Below, in pieces: positions 33,690 through 43,079 of a DNA stretch of 64,000 bases (the first letter of the stretch is position 1; the number at the start of each line of letters is the position of its first letter). The notes beneath the pieces are model-generated. The model was not told the origin of the DNA. It worked only from the letters and a program-made list of their open reading frames with translations, and ran no database searches. The translations under genes and the position numbers were made by a program. This DNA is from Neotamlana laminarinivorans (GTDB lineage Bacteria; Bacteroidota; Bacteroidia; Flavobacteriales; Flavobacteriaceae): assembly GCF_020523925.1 (NCBI RefSeq), contig NZ_JAJAPW010000003.1:1-64000 (forward strand), in the 5' to 3' direction.

Positions 33690-35375
33690 ATGAAAGAATT
33701 AAATAAACACAGTAAACGATTAACACAAGACGAATCGCAACCCGCATCACAAGCCATGTTATACGCTGTTGGATTAACAGATGAAGACATGAACAAAGCC
33801 CAAGTGGGTATTGCTAGTACAGGTTACGATGGTAACCCATGTAACATGCATTTAAATAGGCTTAAAGATGAGGTTAAGCTAGAGTGTAAAATTGCTAACT
33901 TAGTCGGTTTAGGGTTTAACACAATAGGTGTTAGTGATGGTATTTCTATGGGGACATCAGGAATGAACTATTCTTTGGCCTCTCGTGATATTATTGCCGA
34001 TTCTATTGAAACTGTAATGAATGCACAAAGTTACGATGCGTTAATTTCTATTGTTGGCTGTGATAAAAATATGCCAGGAGCTGTAATATCAATGTTGCGA
34101 TTAAATCGTCCGTCTATTATGATGTATGGCGGAACTATTGCTTCTGGAAACTATAAGGGGAGAAAACTTAATATTGTCTCTGCTTTTGAAGCTTTAGGGC
34201 AAAAGGTAGCTGGTGAAATAGAAGAAGAAGAATATAGAGAAATTATTCGTCGTGCTATTCCAGGAGCAGGAGCATGTGGTGGTATGTATACTGCAAACAC
34301 TATGGCTTCGGCAATAGAGTGTATGGGCTTTGCTTTACCTTATAATTCATCTATTCCTGCAGAAAATCCTAACAAATTATCGGAAAGCGAGCGCCATGCG
34401 AGAGCAATTAAAAATTTATTAGAGCTAGATTTAAAACCTTTAGATATTATTTCTAAAAAATCTATAGAAAATGCTATTGCTTTAGTAAATGCTTTAGGCG
34501 GATCAACCAATGCAGTACTTCACTTTTTAGCTATTGCGCATGCTGCAGATATAGAATTTACTTTAGAAGATTTTCAGCGTGTAAGTGACAGAACTCCTTT
34601 AATAGCAGATTTAAAACCTAGCGGAAAATACCTGATGGAAGATGTTCACGGTATTGGTGGTACACCAGCAGTAATGAAATATCTTTTAGATAATGGTTAT
34701 CTGCACGGAGATTGCATGACAGTTACAGGAAAAACTTTAGCTGAAAATTTAAAAGATGTTGAGCCATTAGAGTTTGAAGAAGATAGTCAAGATGTTATTT
34801 TTCCAACAGATAAGGCTTTAAAATCTTCAGGAAACCTACAAATACTTTATGGAAACTTAGCTTCAGAAGGAGCTGTAGCAAAAATATCAGGAAAAGAAGG
34901 GTTGGTTTTTGAAGGAAAAGCTGTGGTTTACAATGGCGAACAAGCAGCAAATACAGGTATTTCTAATGGAGAAGTAGAGCGTGGCGATGTCGTCGTTATC
35001 CGCTATGTGGGTCCTAAAGGAGGTCCAGGTATGCCAGAAATGCTTAAGCCAACATCATTAATTATGGGAGCAGGTTTAGGTAAATCTGTAGCATTAATTA
35101 CCGATGGACGTTTCTCTGGAGGTACTCATGGTTTTGTGGTTGGTCATATTACACCAGAAGCACAAACGGGCGGTACAATAGGTTTGTTAAAAACTGGAGA
35201 CAAAATTAGAATTAGTGCAGAAGACAATTCTATTAACGTTTTAATTTCAGATGAAGAATTAGCTGAAAGAAAAGCACAATGGAAAGCTCCAGAGTTAAAA
35301 CATAAAAAAGGAATTTTATATAAGTACGCAAAATCGGTAGCATCGGCTTCAAAAGGCTGTGTAACCGACGCGTAA
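33690..35375 (+). CDS. ilvD: Dihydroxy-acid dehydratase
   Basis: The 561-residue Fe-S enzyme dehydrates dihydroxy acids to the 2-oxo acid precursors of valine and isoleucine. Cluster and metal motifs are present: [19 protein letters not shown] and [15 protein letters not shown], with one cysteine each. Also seen are [17 protein letters not shown]-like text near residue 90 and the C-terminal [28 protein letters not shown]. It is the first gene of ilvDBNC and lies behind the leader peptide and attenuator. The gap to ilvB is 56 nt and holds a small palindromic repeat. Confidence 0.97.
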   Translation: MKELNKHSKRLTQDESQPASQAMLYAVGLTDEDMNKAQVGIASTGYDGNPCNMHLNRLKDEVKLECKIANLVGLGFNTIGVSDGISMGTSGMNYSLASRDIIADSIETVMNAQSYDALISIVGCDKNMPGAVISMLRLNRPSIMMYGGTIASGNYKGRKLNIVSAFEALGQKVAGEIEEEEYREIIRRAIPGAGACGGMYTANTMASAIECMGFALPYNSSIPAENPNKLSESERHARAIKNLLELDLKPLDIISKKSIENAIALVNALGGSTNAVLHFLAIAHAADIEFTLEDFQRVSDRTPLIADLKPSGKYLMEDVHGIGGTPAVMKYLLDNGYLHGDCMTVTGKTLAENLKDVEPLEFEEDSQDVIFPTDKALKSSGNLQILYGNLASEGAVAKISGKEGLVFEGKAVVYNGEQAANTGISNGEVERGDVVVIRYVGPKGGPGMPEMLKPTSLIMGAGLGKSVALITDGRFSGGTHGFVVGHITPEAQTGGTIGLLKTGDKIRISAEDNSINVLISDEELAERKAQWKAPELKHKKGILYKYAKSVASASKGCVTDA

Positions 35376-35391
35376 AATAAAACGTTTTGTC

Positions 35392-35411
35392 ATTTCTGTT
35401 TAGGCAGAAAT
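35392..35411. repeat. Small palindromic intergenic element between ilvD and ilvB
   Basis: ATTTCTG (35392-35398) pairs with CAGAAAT (35405-35411), in the context GTCATTTCTG...CAGAAATCTCATGAA. It resembles the TCATTCTGAA...TTCAGAAT hairpin at 63339 and I take it as a dispersed element. Confidence 0.5.
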
Positions 35412-35431
35412 CTCATGAATAAAAATGAGCA

Positions 35432-37165
35432 ATGGATACACAAACAATAAAACAAAATAAGAGCGTGGCAAATAAAACAGAACGCATCACAGGAAGCGAA
35501 GCCGTTATAAGGTGCTTAATAGAAGAAGGTGTAGATGTACTTTACGGATATCCTGGAGGTGCAATTATGCCAGTTTACGACGAAATTTATAAATATCAAG
35601 GAAAAATACATCACGTACTTACGCGTCACGAACAAGGAGCAGCTCATGCAGCTCAAGGTTACGCGCGTATTTCTGGTAAAGTTGGTGTGGCTATGGCAAC
35701 ATCTGGACCTGGGGCTACTAATTTAGTAACCGGAATTGCAGATGCTCAAATAGATTCAACACCGTTAGTTTGTATAACAGGGCAAGTGTTTTCACACTTA
35801 TTAGGTAGTGATGCTTTTCAAGAAACCGATATTGTTGGTATTTCAACACCAGTAACAAAATGGAATTGCCAAGTTACTAAAGCTTCAGAAATACCTGAAG
35901 TTTTAGCAAAAGCTTTTTACATTGCTAAAAGTGGTCGTCCAGGGCCAGTTTTAATCGATATTACTAAAGATGCTCAAGTTTCAGAACTTGATTTTCAATA
36001 TAAAAAATGTACTGGTATTCGTAGTTATATTGCTGTGCCAAAAATAAAATCTGATGCCGTAAAAGCAGCTGCAGATTTAATAAATAATGCTAAAAAACCA
36101 ATGATTGTTTGGGGGCAAGGTGTTATTTTAGGTGAAGCCGAAAACGAACTTAAAGCGGTTATGGAAAAAGCAGGAATTCCTTCTGCTTGGACTATTTTGG
36201 GGGCTTCTGCAATACCAACATCACATCCTTTAAATATTGGTATGGTTGGTATGCATGGTAATTATGCACCTAATAAATTAACTAACGAATGCGATGTATT
36301 AATAGCCATTGGTATGCGTTTCGACGATCGTGTTACGGGTAATTTAGCAACGTATGCAAAACAGGCTAAAATTGTACATTTCGATATAGATCCTGCAGAA
36401 ATTGATAAAAATGTAAAAACCGATGTGGCTGTAATTGGCGATGCTAAAGATAGTTTAGCACAACTTTTACCACTTTTAAACGAAACAAAACATGAATCTT
36501 GGTTGCAAGAATTTAAAGACTTATATCAAATAGAGTTCGAAAAAGTTATCAAACACGATATTCATCCGGAAAAAGAAGGCTTAACAATGGGCGAGGTATT
36601 AAAACAAATTAATATCGAGTCTGAAGGTAAAGCCGCTATTGTATCAGATGTTGGTCAGCATCAAATGATTGCTTGTCGTTACGCCGATTTTAACGTTACT
36701 AAAAGTAATATTACCTCTGGTGGTTTAGGAACTATGGGGTTTGCTTTACCTGCAGCTATTGGTGCGAAAATGGCGGCGCCAGATCGTGAAGTTGTAGCCA
36801 TAATTGGCGATGGTGGTTACCAAATGAATATTCAAGAGTTAGGTACCATTTTTCAGCAACAAGTACCTGTAAAAATTGTAGTGTTAAATAATGAGTTTTT
36901 AGGAATGGTGCGCCAGTGGCAACAACTGTTTTTCGATAAGCGTTATGCTTCAACCGAAATGGTAAACCCAGATTTTGTTACTATTGCCAAAGGTTATCAT
37001 ATTGAAGCTTGCAAAGTGGTAAAACGAGAAGAATTGGCCGATGCTGTTAAGGAAATGATTGCTTCTAAAAAATCGTATTTCTTAGAAGTGTGTGTTGAGA
37101 AAGAAGATAACGTGTTTCCAATGATTCCAACCGGAGCATCCGTTTCAGATGTTCGTTTAAGCTAA
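35432..37165 (+). CDS. ilvB: Acetolactate synthase large subunit
   Basis: The 577-residue catalytic subunit condenses pyruvate with a second oxo acid using thiamine diphosphate. The N-terminal domain has GYPGGAIMPVYDEIYKYQGKIHHVLTRHEQGAAHAAQGYAR with the catalytic Glu in RHEQGA. The central FAD-binding region includes GMRFDDRVTG. The C-terminal ThDP motif is GDGGYQMNIQELGTIFQQQVPVKIVVLNNEFLGMVRQWQ. It is followed after 12 nt by the regulatory subunit gene and is part of the attenuated ilv operon. Confidence 0.97.
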   Translation: MDTQTIKQNKSVANKTERITGSEAVIRCLIEEGVDVLYGYPGGAIMPVYDEIYKYQGKIHHVLTRHEQGAAHAAQGYARISGKVGVAMATSGPGATNLVTGIADAQIDSTPLVCITGQVFSHLLGSDAFQETDIVGISTPVTKWNCQVTKASEIPEVLAKAFYIAKSGRPGPVLIDITKDAQVSELDFQYKKCTGIRSYIAVPKIKSDAVKAAADLINNAKKPMIVWGQGVILGEAENELKAVMEKAGIPSAWTILGASAIPTSHPLNIGMVGMHGNYAPNKLTNECDVLIAIGMRFDDRVTGNLATYAKQAKIVHFDIDPAEIDKNVKTDVAVIGDAKDSLAQLLPLLNETKHESWLQEFKDLYQIEFEKVIKHDIHPEKEGLTMGEVLKQINIESEGKAAIVSDVGQHQMIACRYADFNVTKSNITSGGLGTMGFALPAAIGAKMAAPDREVVAIIGDGGYQMNIQELGTIFQQQVPVKIVVLNNEFLGMVRQWQQLFFDKRYASTEMVNPDFVTIAKGYHIEACKVVKREELADAVKEMIASKKSYFLEVCVEKEDNVFPMIPTGASVSDVRLS

Positions 37166-37177
37166 AATCTTATAAAA

Positions 37178-37708
37178 ATGAGTGAAGATATAAAATCATA
37201 TACCATTTCAATATACACCGAAAATAACATTGGGTTATTAAATCGTGTTTCGGCAATTTTTCAGCGCAGACATATCAATATAGAGAGCTTAACAACTTCA
37301 CAATCTGAGATTGAAGGTGTTAATCGTTTTGTTATTGTGGTAAACATTTGCGAAAATCAGGCTAAGAAAATTGTTGGGCAATTTGAAAAACAAATAGAAG
37401 TTATTAAAGCCTATTATCATACTGAAGACGAAACTATTTTTACAGAGTCTTGTATGTTTAAAATAAAGTCTGAATTACTTTTTGAAGAACCTCAAATTCA
37501 AAATATAATTAAAGAAAGTAACACCAGAATTGTAACGGTAAACAAAGAATTTTTTGTTTTAGAAAAATCTGGACGACGTCATGAAATTGAAGCATTACGT
37601 CGCGATTTAAACGTATTTGGTATTATGCAGTTTGTGCGTTCAGGGCGCATTGCTGTAACAAAAGATGAAATGAGAATAACAGAAATGCTTGATGCATTTA
37701 ATAATTAA
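37178..37708 (+). CDS. ilvN: Acetolactate synthase small (regulatory) subunit
   Basis: The 176-residue subunit gives feedback inhibition by branched-chain amino acids and raises the activity of IlvB. An ACT domain occupies residues about 5-80 (YTISIYTENNIGLLNRVSAIFQRRHINIESLTTSQSEIEGVNRFVIVV), followed by the C-terminal ALS_ss_C-type domain. The length is like the common IlvH/IlvN of about 160-180 residues. It sits between ilvB and ilvC with short gaps, consistent with one transcript. Confidence 0.94.
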   Translation: MSEDIKSYTISIYTENNIGLLNRVSAIFQRRHINIESLTTSQSEIEGVNRFVIVVNICENQAKKIVGQFEKQIEVIKAYYHTEDETIFTESCMFKIKSELLFEEPQIQNIIKESNTRIVTVNKEFFVLEKSGRRHEIEALRRDLNVFGIMQFVRSGRIAVTKDEMRITEMLDAFNN

Positions 37709-37735
37709 TAAATAAACAACAACTAGAAAAATAAA

Positions 37736-39211
37736 ATGGGAAATTATTTTAACACACTATCATTAAGAGATAAAATCGATCAATTATCGAAGTGTAGATT
37801 TATGGACGCTTCAGAATTTGAAGATGGTGTAGAAGCATTAAAAGGAAAGAAAATTGTTATTGTTGGTTGCGGTGCACAAGGACTTAACCAAGGATTAAAC
37901 ATGAGAGATTCTGGATTAGATATTTCTTATGCCTTAAGGCCAAAAGCTATTGAAGAAAAGCGTCAGTCTTTTGTAAATGCTACAGAAAACGGGTTTACTG
38001 TTGGTACTTACGAAGAGCTAATTCCAACTGCCGATTTAGTTTTAAACTTAACTCCAGATAAGCAGCATACAAATGTTGTAAACGCTGTTATGCCTTTAAT
38101 GAAAAAAGGAGCTACATTAAGCTATTCTCATGGTTTTAATATTGTTGAAGAAGGAACTCAAATTCGTGAAGATTTAACTGTAATTATGGTTGCGCCTAAG
38201 TGTCCAGGTTCAGAGGTTCGCGAAGAATATAAAAGAGGTTTTGGTGTGCCAACATTAATTGCGGTTCACCCAGAAAACGATCCAGAAGGAAAAGGTTGGG
38301 CGCAAGCTAAAGCTTATGCAGCTGCAACTGGTGGAGATAGAGCAGGTGTTTTAGAATCGTCTTTCGTTGCCGAAGTAAAAAGTGATTTAATGGGAGAGCA
38401 AACCATTTTATGTGGTTTATTACAAACAGGATCTATCCTTTGTTTCGATAAAATGATTGAAAAAGGAATTGATGCTGGTTATGCTTCTAAATTAATTCAA
38501 TTTGGTTGGGAAACTATTACCGAAGGTTTAAAATACGGTGGTATTACAAACATGATGGATAGATTGTCGAACCCAGCTAAAATTAAAGCGTTTGAATTAT
38601 CTGAAGAATTAAAAGATATCATGCGTCCGTTATTCCAAAAACATATGGATGATATTATGGAAGGGCGTTTCTCTAGCGGAATGATGGAAGATTGGGCAAA
38701 CGGAGATGAGAAACTATTAGGATGGAGAGCTGAAACTGCTGAAACTGCATTCGAAAAAACTCCAGCTGGAGATGTTGAAATTTCTGAACAAGAATTTTAC
38801 GATAACGGTGTATTAATGGTAGCTATGGTGAAAGCAGGTGTTGAATTAGCTTTTGAAGCTATGACAGATTCTGGAATCATCGACGAGTCTGCTTATTACG
38901 AGTCGTTACACGAAACCCCACTTATTGCAAACACTATTGCAAGACGTAAATTATACGAAATGAACAGTGTTATTTCTGATACTGCAGAATACGGATGTTA
39001 TTTATTCGATCATGCTTGTAAGCCTTTATTAGCAGATTTCATGACTAAAATTGATACAGACGTGATTGGTAAGCCATTTGCAAAAGATAATGGTGAAGGT
39101 GTAGATAATGCTAAATTAATTGCTGTTAATAAAGCATTAAGAGAACACCCAGTTGAAAAAATTGGTGAATTCTTAAGAGCATCTATGACGGCTATGAAAC
39201 CAATCGTGTAA
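37736..39211 (+). CDS. ilvC: Ketol-acid reductoisomerase (class II, NADP)
   Basis: At 491 residues this is the long class II form of the E. coli type, with a duplicated C-terminal knotted domain. It isomerises and reduces acetolactate and acetohydroxybutyrate. The nucleotide motif is [28 protein letters not shown] (residues about 38-65). Metal-ligand helices include [21 protein letters not shown]. It is the last gene before a 12-bp-stem terminator, so the attenuated unit is ilvDBNC. Confidence 0.96.
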   Translation: MGNYFNTLSLRDKIDQLSKCRFMDASEFEDGVEALKGKKIVIVGCGAQGLNQGLNMRDSGLDISYALRPKAIEEKRQSFVNATENGFTVGTYEELIPTADLVLNLTPDKQHTNVVNAVMPLMKKGATLSYSHGFNIVEEGTQIREDLTVIMVAPKCPGSEVREEYKRGFGVPTLIAVHPENDPEGKGWAQAKAYAAATGGDRAGVLESSFVAEVKSDLMGEQTILCGLLQTGSILCFDKMIEKGIDAGYASKLIQFGWETITEGLKYGGITNMMDRLSNPAKIKAFELSEELKDIMRPLFQKHMDDIMEGRFSSGMMEDWANGDEKLLGWRAETAETAFEKTPAGDVEISEQEFYDNGVLMVAMVKAGVELAFEAMTDSGIIDESAYYESLHETPLIANTIARRKLYEMNSVISDTAEYGCYLFDHACKPLLADFMTKIDTDVIGKPFAKDNGEGVDNAKLIAVNKALREHPVEKIGEFLRASMTAMKPIV

Positions 39212-39235
39212 ATATAAAACACATATAGTTTTATC

Positions 39236-39270
39236 GAAACCTCAAGATGCATTCTTGAGGTTTCTTTTTT
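39236..39270 (+). terminator. Strong terminator after ilvC
   Basis: A 12-bp perfect stem (39236-39247 with 39253-39264, GAAACCTCAAGA arm) is followed by six T. Confidence 0.92.
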
Positions 39271-39284
39271 AATTATTATTTTCG
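39255..39284 (+). promoter_or_regulatory. Promoter of ilvA overlapping the ilvC terminator
   Basis: TTG at 39255-39257 (inside the terminator's right arm), a 19-nt spacer and TATTTTCG at 39277-39284 fit the local promoter pattern with T-to-C in the -7 box. ilvA starts 27 nt further. Confidence 0.55.
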
Positions 39285-39310
39285 CTTTAGTAGCATAAAA
39301 CGCTTTAGAT

Positions 39311-40573
39311 ATGAGTACGGAAACCACTTATTTTCCAAGTTTAGAAAACATTAAACAAGCAGCAGCCAATATTAAAAAAGTATCGGCAATTACGCCTTTA
39401 AGTCCGAGTTTAAGATATTCAAAACAGTTTCAAGCTAATATTATGCTTAAGCGCGAGGATTTACAACAAGTACGCTCGTATAAAATTCGTGGTGCTTACA
39501 ATAAAATAAGTTCATTAACCTCAGAGCAATCTAAAAATGGCGTAGTTTGTGCAAGTGCTGGTAATCATGCGCAAGGTGTGGCCTTGTCTTGTAAGTTGTT
39601 AAAAATTCATGGTACCATTTTTATGCCAGCTCCAACTCCCAAGCAAAAAGTGGAACAGGTAAAAATGTTTGGAGAAGATTTTATTGAAATTAAACTTATT
39701 GGAGATACGTTTGATGATGCTAATGCAGCAGCAACAAAAGAGTGTAACGAAAAACAAAAAACCTTTATTCATCCGTTTAACGATCCTAAGGTTATTGAAG
39801 GCCAAGGAACCATTGGGTTAGAAATTATAGAACAAGCAACACAACCAATAGATTATGTGTTTCTTGCAGTTGGAGGAGGTGGTTTAGCGTCTGGATTATC
39901 TTCAGTATTTAAAAAATTATCACCAAACACTAAAATTATAGGAGTTGAGCCTGAAGGCGCACCTTCTATGAAGACTTCTATAAAAAATAATAAAAATACC
40001 GAGTTAGATTATATAGATAAGTTTATTGATGGTGCAGCAGTAAAACGCGTTGGTGACCTAACGTTTTCTATTTGTAAAGAAAATTTGCATAACATGATAA
40101 CGGTTCCGGAAGGTAAGGTTTGCGAAACTATTTTAGAGCTTTATAATAAAGACGCTATTGTTGTTGAACCTGCTGGAGCTTTAAGTATTTCTGCACTCGA
40201 TTTTTATGCTGAAGAAATAAAAGATAAAAACGTAGTTTGTATTGTTAGCGGAAGCAATAACGATATAACCAGAACTCCAGAAATTAAAGAACGTGCTTTA
40301 CTATATGCTAATTTAAAGCATTATTTTATAGTAAAGTTTCCACAGCGTGCTGGGGCATTACGAGAATTTGTGGTAGATATTCTTGGGCCAGAAGATGATA
40401 TTACCTTTTTCGAGTATGCCAAAAAAACAAACAGAGAAAATGGTTCGGCAGTAGTTGGTATTCAATTAAAAGCTTCAAAAGATTTAGAACCACTTATTTC
40501 TAAAATGAAAAGTAGAAACTTCTATGGTGATTATTTAAACAATAAACCCGATTTATTTCAATTTTTAGTGTAA
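39311..40573 (+). CDS. ilvA: Threonine dehydratase (biosynthetic)
   Basis: The 420-residue PLP enzyme deaminates threonine to 2-oxobutyrate, the entry to isoleucine. The PLP lysine is in LQQVRSYKIRGAYNKI, and the Gly-rich phosphate loop is VGGGGLASGL. The C-terminal 85 residues (HYFIVKFPQRAGALREFVVDILGPEDDITFFEYAKK) are a single ACT-like regulatory domain, making it shorter than E. coli IlvA (514, two domains). It is separated from ilvDBNC by a terminator and appears to have its own promoter, so it may escape the attenuator. Confidence 0.95.
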   Translation: MSTETTYFPSLENIKQAAANIKKVSAITPLSPSLRYSKQFQANIMLKREDLQQVRSYKIRGAYNKISSLTSEQSKNGVVCASAGNHAQGVALSCKLLKIHGTIFMPAPTPKQKVEQVKMFGEDFIEIKLIGDTFDDANAAATKECNEKQKTFIHPFNDPKVIEGQGTIGLEIIEQATQPIDYVFLAVGGGGLASGLSSVFKKLSPNTKIIGVEPEGAPSMKTSIKNNKNTELDYIDKFIDGAAVKRVGDLTFSICKENLHNMITVPEGKVCETILELYNKDAIVVEPAGALSISALDFYAEEIKDKNVVCIVSGSNNDITRTPEIKERALLYANLKHYFIVKFPQRAGALREFVVDILGPEDDITFFEYAKKTNRENGSAVVGIQLKASKDLEPLISKMKSRNFYGDYLNNKPDLFQFLV

Positions 40574-40749
40574 TAATTAATTACAAACATTAAACATGTT
40601 TTAGCCGAAAACGTTTGCGGTTTTAAAACTTTAAGTAAATCATTTTAATCTGTTAAACTTATCCTATTTTTTAAATAACCCTTTAGTTTTTAAAGAGTTG
40701 TTTTTGTTCTTCTTCGTATATTAGTAGTAAACAATTAATCTATTTTAAT

Positions 40750-42342
40750 ATGAATATTGTAGCTACAGAAATACCAGAAGCATACAAAATTTCGTCACTG
40801 CTTCATCAAAAAACATATTTATCAAACGGAGAATTAAAAACATGGAACGGAGAAACTAGTGAGGTGTATTCTACCATTTCTTCAACCGACGATTATAAAC
40901 CAACCTTATTAGGTAGTATTCCAACTTTAGGAAAAGTGGAGGCCATGGATGCGCTGGATGCTGCATTGGGAGCTTTTAATAAAGGGCAGGGTTTATGGCC
41001 AACAATGAAAGTTGAAGATCGAATAAAATGCATGGAAAAGTTTGTTGAGCAAATGAAAACCAAGCGCGAAGAGGTTGTAAAACTTTTAATGTGGGAAATC
41101 GGTAAAAATTTACCGGATTCTGAAAAGGAATTCGATAGAACGGTAGATTATATTTACGATACCATTGAAGATTATAAACAACTCGATCGAGATTCTGCAA
41201 AATTTGAAAAACACGATGGTGTTTATGCGCATATTCGTCGTGGCCCATTAGGTACGGTGTTATGTTTAGGACCTTATAATTATCCGTTAAACGAAACATT
41301 TACCTTGTTAATTCCTGCATTAATAATGGGGAATACCGTAATATTTAAGCCAGCAAAACATGGTGTTTTACTTATACATCCACTTTTAGAAGCTTTTCAA
41401 AATAGCTTTCCTAAAGGAGTTGTAAATATTATTTATGGTCGTGGTCGTGTACTAGCATCTCCAATAATGGAATCGGGTAAAATTGATGTTTTAGCATTAA
41501 TAGGTAATAGTACATCGGCAAATGCTTTACAGTCTGCTCATCCAAAAGGAAACAGGTTGCGTATGGTTTTAGGTTTAGAAGCTAAAAATCCGGCAATAAT
41601 TTTGCCCGATGCCGATTTAGATTTAGCAGTTAACGAGTGTATAGCAGGAACGTTGTCGTTTAACGGCCAGCGCTGTACAGCATTAAAAGTAATTTATGTT
41701 CACGAATCTGTTGCTGAAGAGTTTAATAGGCGTTTTTCATATGCAGTGGATCAATTAAAATTTGGAAATCCATGGGAACCAGGAGTGAAGTTAACTCCAT
41801 TGCCAGAAAAAGATAAACCCGCTTACATTCAGGAATTAATAGACGATGCTAAACAAAACGGAGCAACTATTTTAAATGAAAAAGGAGGAGAAACTACCGA
41901 GAATTTTATTTTTCCAGCCGTGTTATATCCTGTAAATAAAAATATGCGCGTATATAAAGAAGAACAATTTGGACCTGTTGTACCTGTAATGTCGTTTAAA
42001 GACATTCAAGAACCTTTAGATGATATGGCAGAATCCGATTACGGGCAACAAGTAAGTTTGTTTGGTAAAAATGTAAATACTTTAGCACCATTAATCGATA
42101 CGCTGGTAAATTTAGTATGTCGTGTAAACTTAAATAGTTCTTGTCAACGTGGTCCAGATGTGTATCCATTTACGGGGCGTAAAGATTCAGCTTATGGTAC
42201 TTTAAGTGTGCATGATGCTTTGCGTTCATTTTCAATAAGAACCTTTGTAGCTTCAAAAGATAATAATTATAACAAAGCTATATTAAATGAGCTTTTAGAT
42301 ACAAAAGCATCAAATTTTATTAGTACAGATTACATACTTTAA
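40750..42342 (+). CDS. gapN: NADP-dependent glyceraldehyde-3-phosphate dehydrogenase (non-phosphorylating)
   Basis: The 530-residue aldehyde dehydrogenase superfamily member oxidises glyceraldehyde-3-phosphate directly to 3-phosphoglycerate, giving NADPH. Seen are [42 protein letters not shown] (cofactor domain), [11 protein letters not shown] with the general-base Glu, and the catalytic Cys in [16 protein letters not shown]. The GQRCTALK form, the [21 protein letters not shown] end and the length match GapN. No co-transcribed neighbour is evident; a terminator hairpin follows. Confidence 0.9.
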   Translation: MNIVATEIPEAYKISSLLHQKTYLSNGELKTWNGETSEVYSTISSTDDYKPTLLGSIPTLGKVEAMDALDAALGAFNKGQGLWPTMKVEDRIKCMEKFVEQMKTKREEVVKLLMWEIGKNLPDSEKEFDRTVDYIYDTIEDYKQLDRDSAKFEKHDGVYAHIRRGPLGTVLCLGPYNYPLNETFTLLIPALIMGNTVIFKPAKHGVLLIHPLLEAFQNSFPKGVVNIIYGRGRVLASPIMESGKIDVLALIGNSTSANALQSAHPKGNRLRMVLGLEAKNPAIILPDADLDLAVNECIAGTLSFNGQRCTALKVIYVHESVAEEFNRRFSYAVDQLKFGNPWEPGVKLTPLPEKDKPAYIQELIDDAKQNGATILNEKGGETTENFIFPAVLYPVNKNMRVYKEEQFGPVVPVMSFKDIQEPLDDMAESDYGQQVSLFGKNVNTLAPLIDTLVNLVCRVNLNSSCQRGPDVYPFTGRKDSAYGTLSVHDALRSFSIRTFVASKDNNYNKAILNELLDTKASNFISTDYIL

Positions 42343-42366
42343 TCTATTTTAACATATTTAATATAC

Positions 42367-42405
42367 AAAGTGCAATATTTTTCAATGAAAAATACTGCAC
42401 TTTTT
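42367..42405 (+). terminator. Terminator after gapN
   Basis: AAAGTGCA...TATTTTTC pairs with GAAAAATA...TGCACTTT with one internal mismatch and is followed by T residues. Confidence 0.8.
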
Positions 42406-42467
42406 TATGTGTTTAAATATTTATTTTTGAAATTGTATATATTATGCTTTAAAATTAAAATTTTAAT

Positions 42468-42989
42468 ATGAAAACAATAAAATATATACTAACAGGAGTT
42501 CTTTTAATTACGTTTTTGGTGTCGTGTGGGAAAAAAGAAAAGAAACAGGAAGAAGGCTTTACTTATCAAAAAGTAAAAGACGAATCTACAGAAGTATCTA
42601 ACGAACAAGATGGTATTGTAACAATTATAATTTCCGGTAACGACCAAATGCAGTTCGATAAATCTGAAATAAAGGTGCCATCTGGTAAAACAGTAAAATT
42701 AACCTTAAGGCATAATGGTAAAATGGGAGCAAACGTCATGGGGCATAATTTTGTTTTACTTAAACAAGGTGTAAATGTTGCTGGTTTTGGCAGAAAAGCG
42801 GCATCAGCAAGAGACAATCAATTTATTCCAAAAGATTCAGAAAACGATGTAATTGCCTATACTAAGGTTATTGGTGGCGGAGAAACCACAACAATAACTT
42901 TTAAAACACCTAAAGCAGGTACCTACGATTATATTTGCAGTTTTCCAGGACATTACGCTCTCATGAAAGGTAAGTTTATAGTAGAGTAA
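42468..42989 (+). CDS. Azurin-like blue copper lipoprotein
   Basis: The 173-residue product has a lipobox (LLITFLVSC, Cys20), a charged linker, and a cupredoxin domain from about residue 48. Copper ligands are visible: His in MGHNFVLL, then Cys, His and Met in YDYICSFPGHYALMKGKF at the C-terminus. Azurins carry electrons between periplasmic redox partners. The adjacent downstream gene encodes a c-type haem protein, a plausible partner. The mature domain is about 125 residues, as in Pseudomonas azurin (128). Confidence 0.92.
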   Translation: MKTIKYILTGVLLITFLVSCGKKEKKQEEGFTYQKVKDESTEVSNEQDGIVTIIISGNDQMQFDKSEIKVPSGKTVKLTLRHNGKMGANVMGHNFVLLKQGVNVAGFGRKAASARDNQFIPKDSENDVIAYTKVIGGGETTTITFKTPKAGTYDYICSFPGHYALMKGKFIVE

Positions 42990-43079
42990 CCCTAAAAAGA
43001 AACATAAATTATAGTGTTAAGGTGATGATTGATTAAATTATTTATATATCATCATTTTTTTTGTAAAAAAGATCGAAAA

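Noticed and set aside
40574-40749. Possible terminator near AAAACGTTTGCGGTTTT after ilvA
   Set aside because: Only a 5-bp A/T-rich stem with no T-run; too weak to report.
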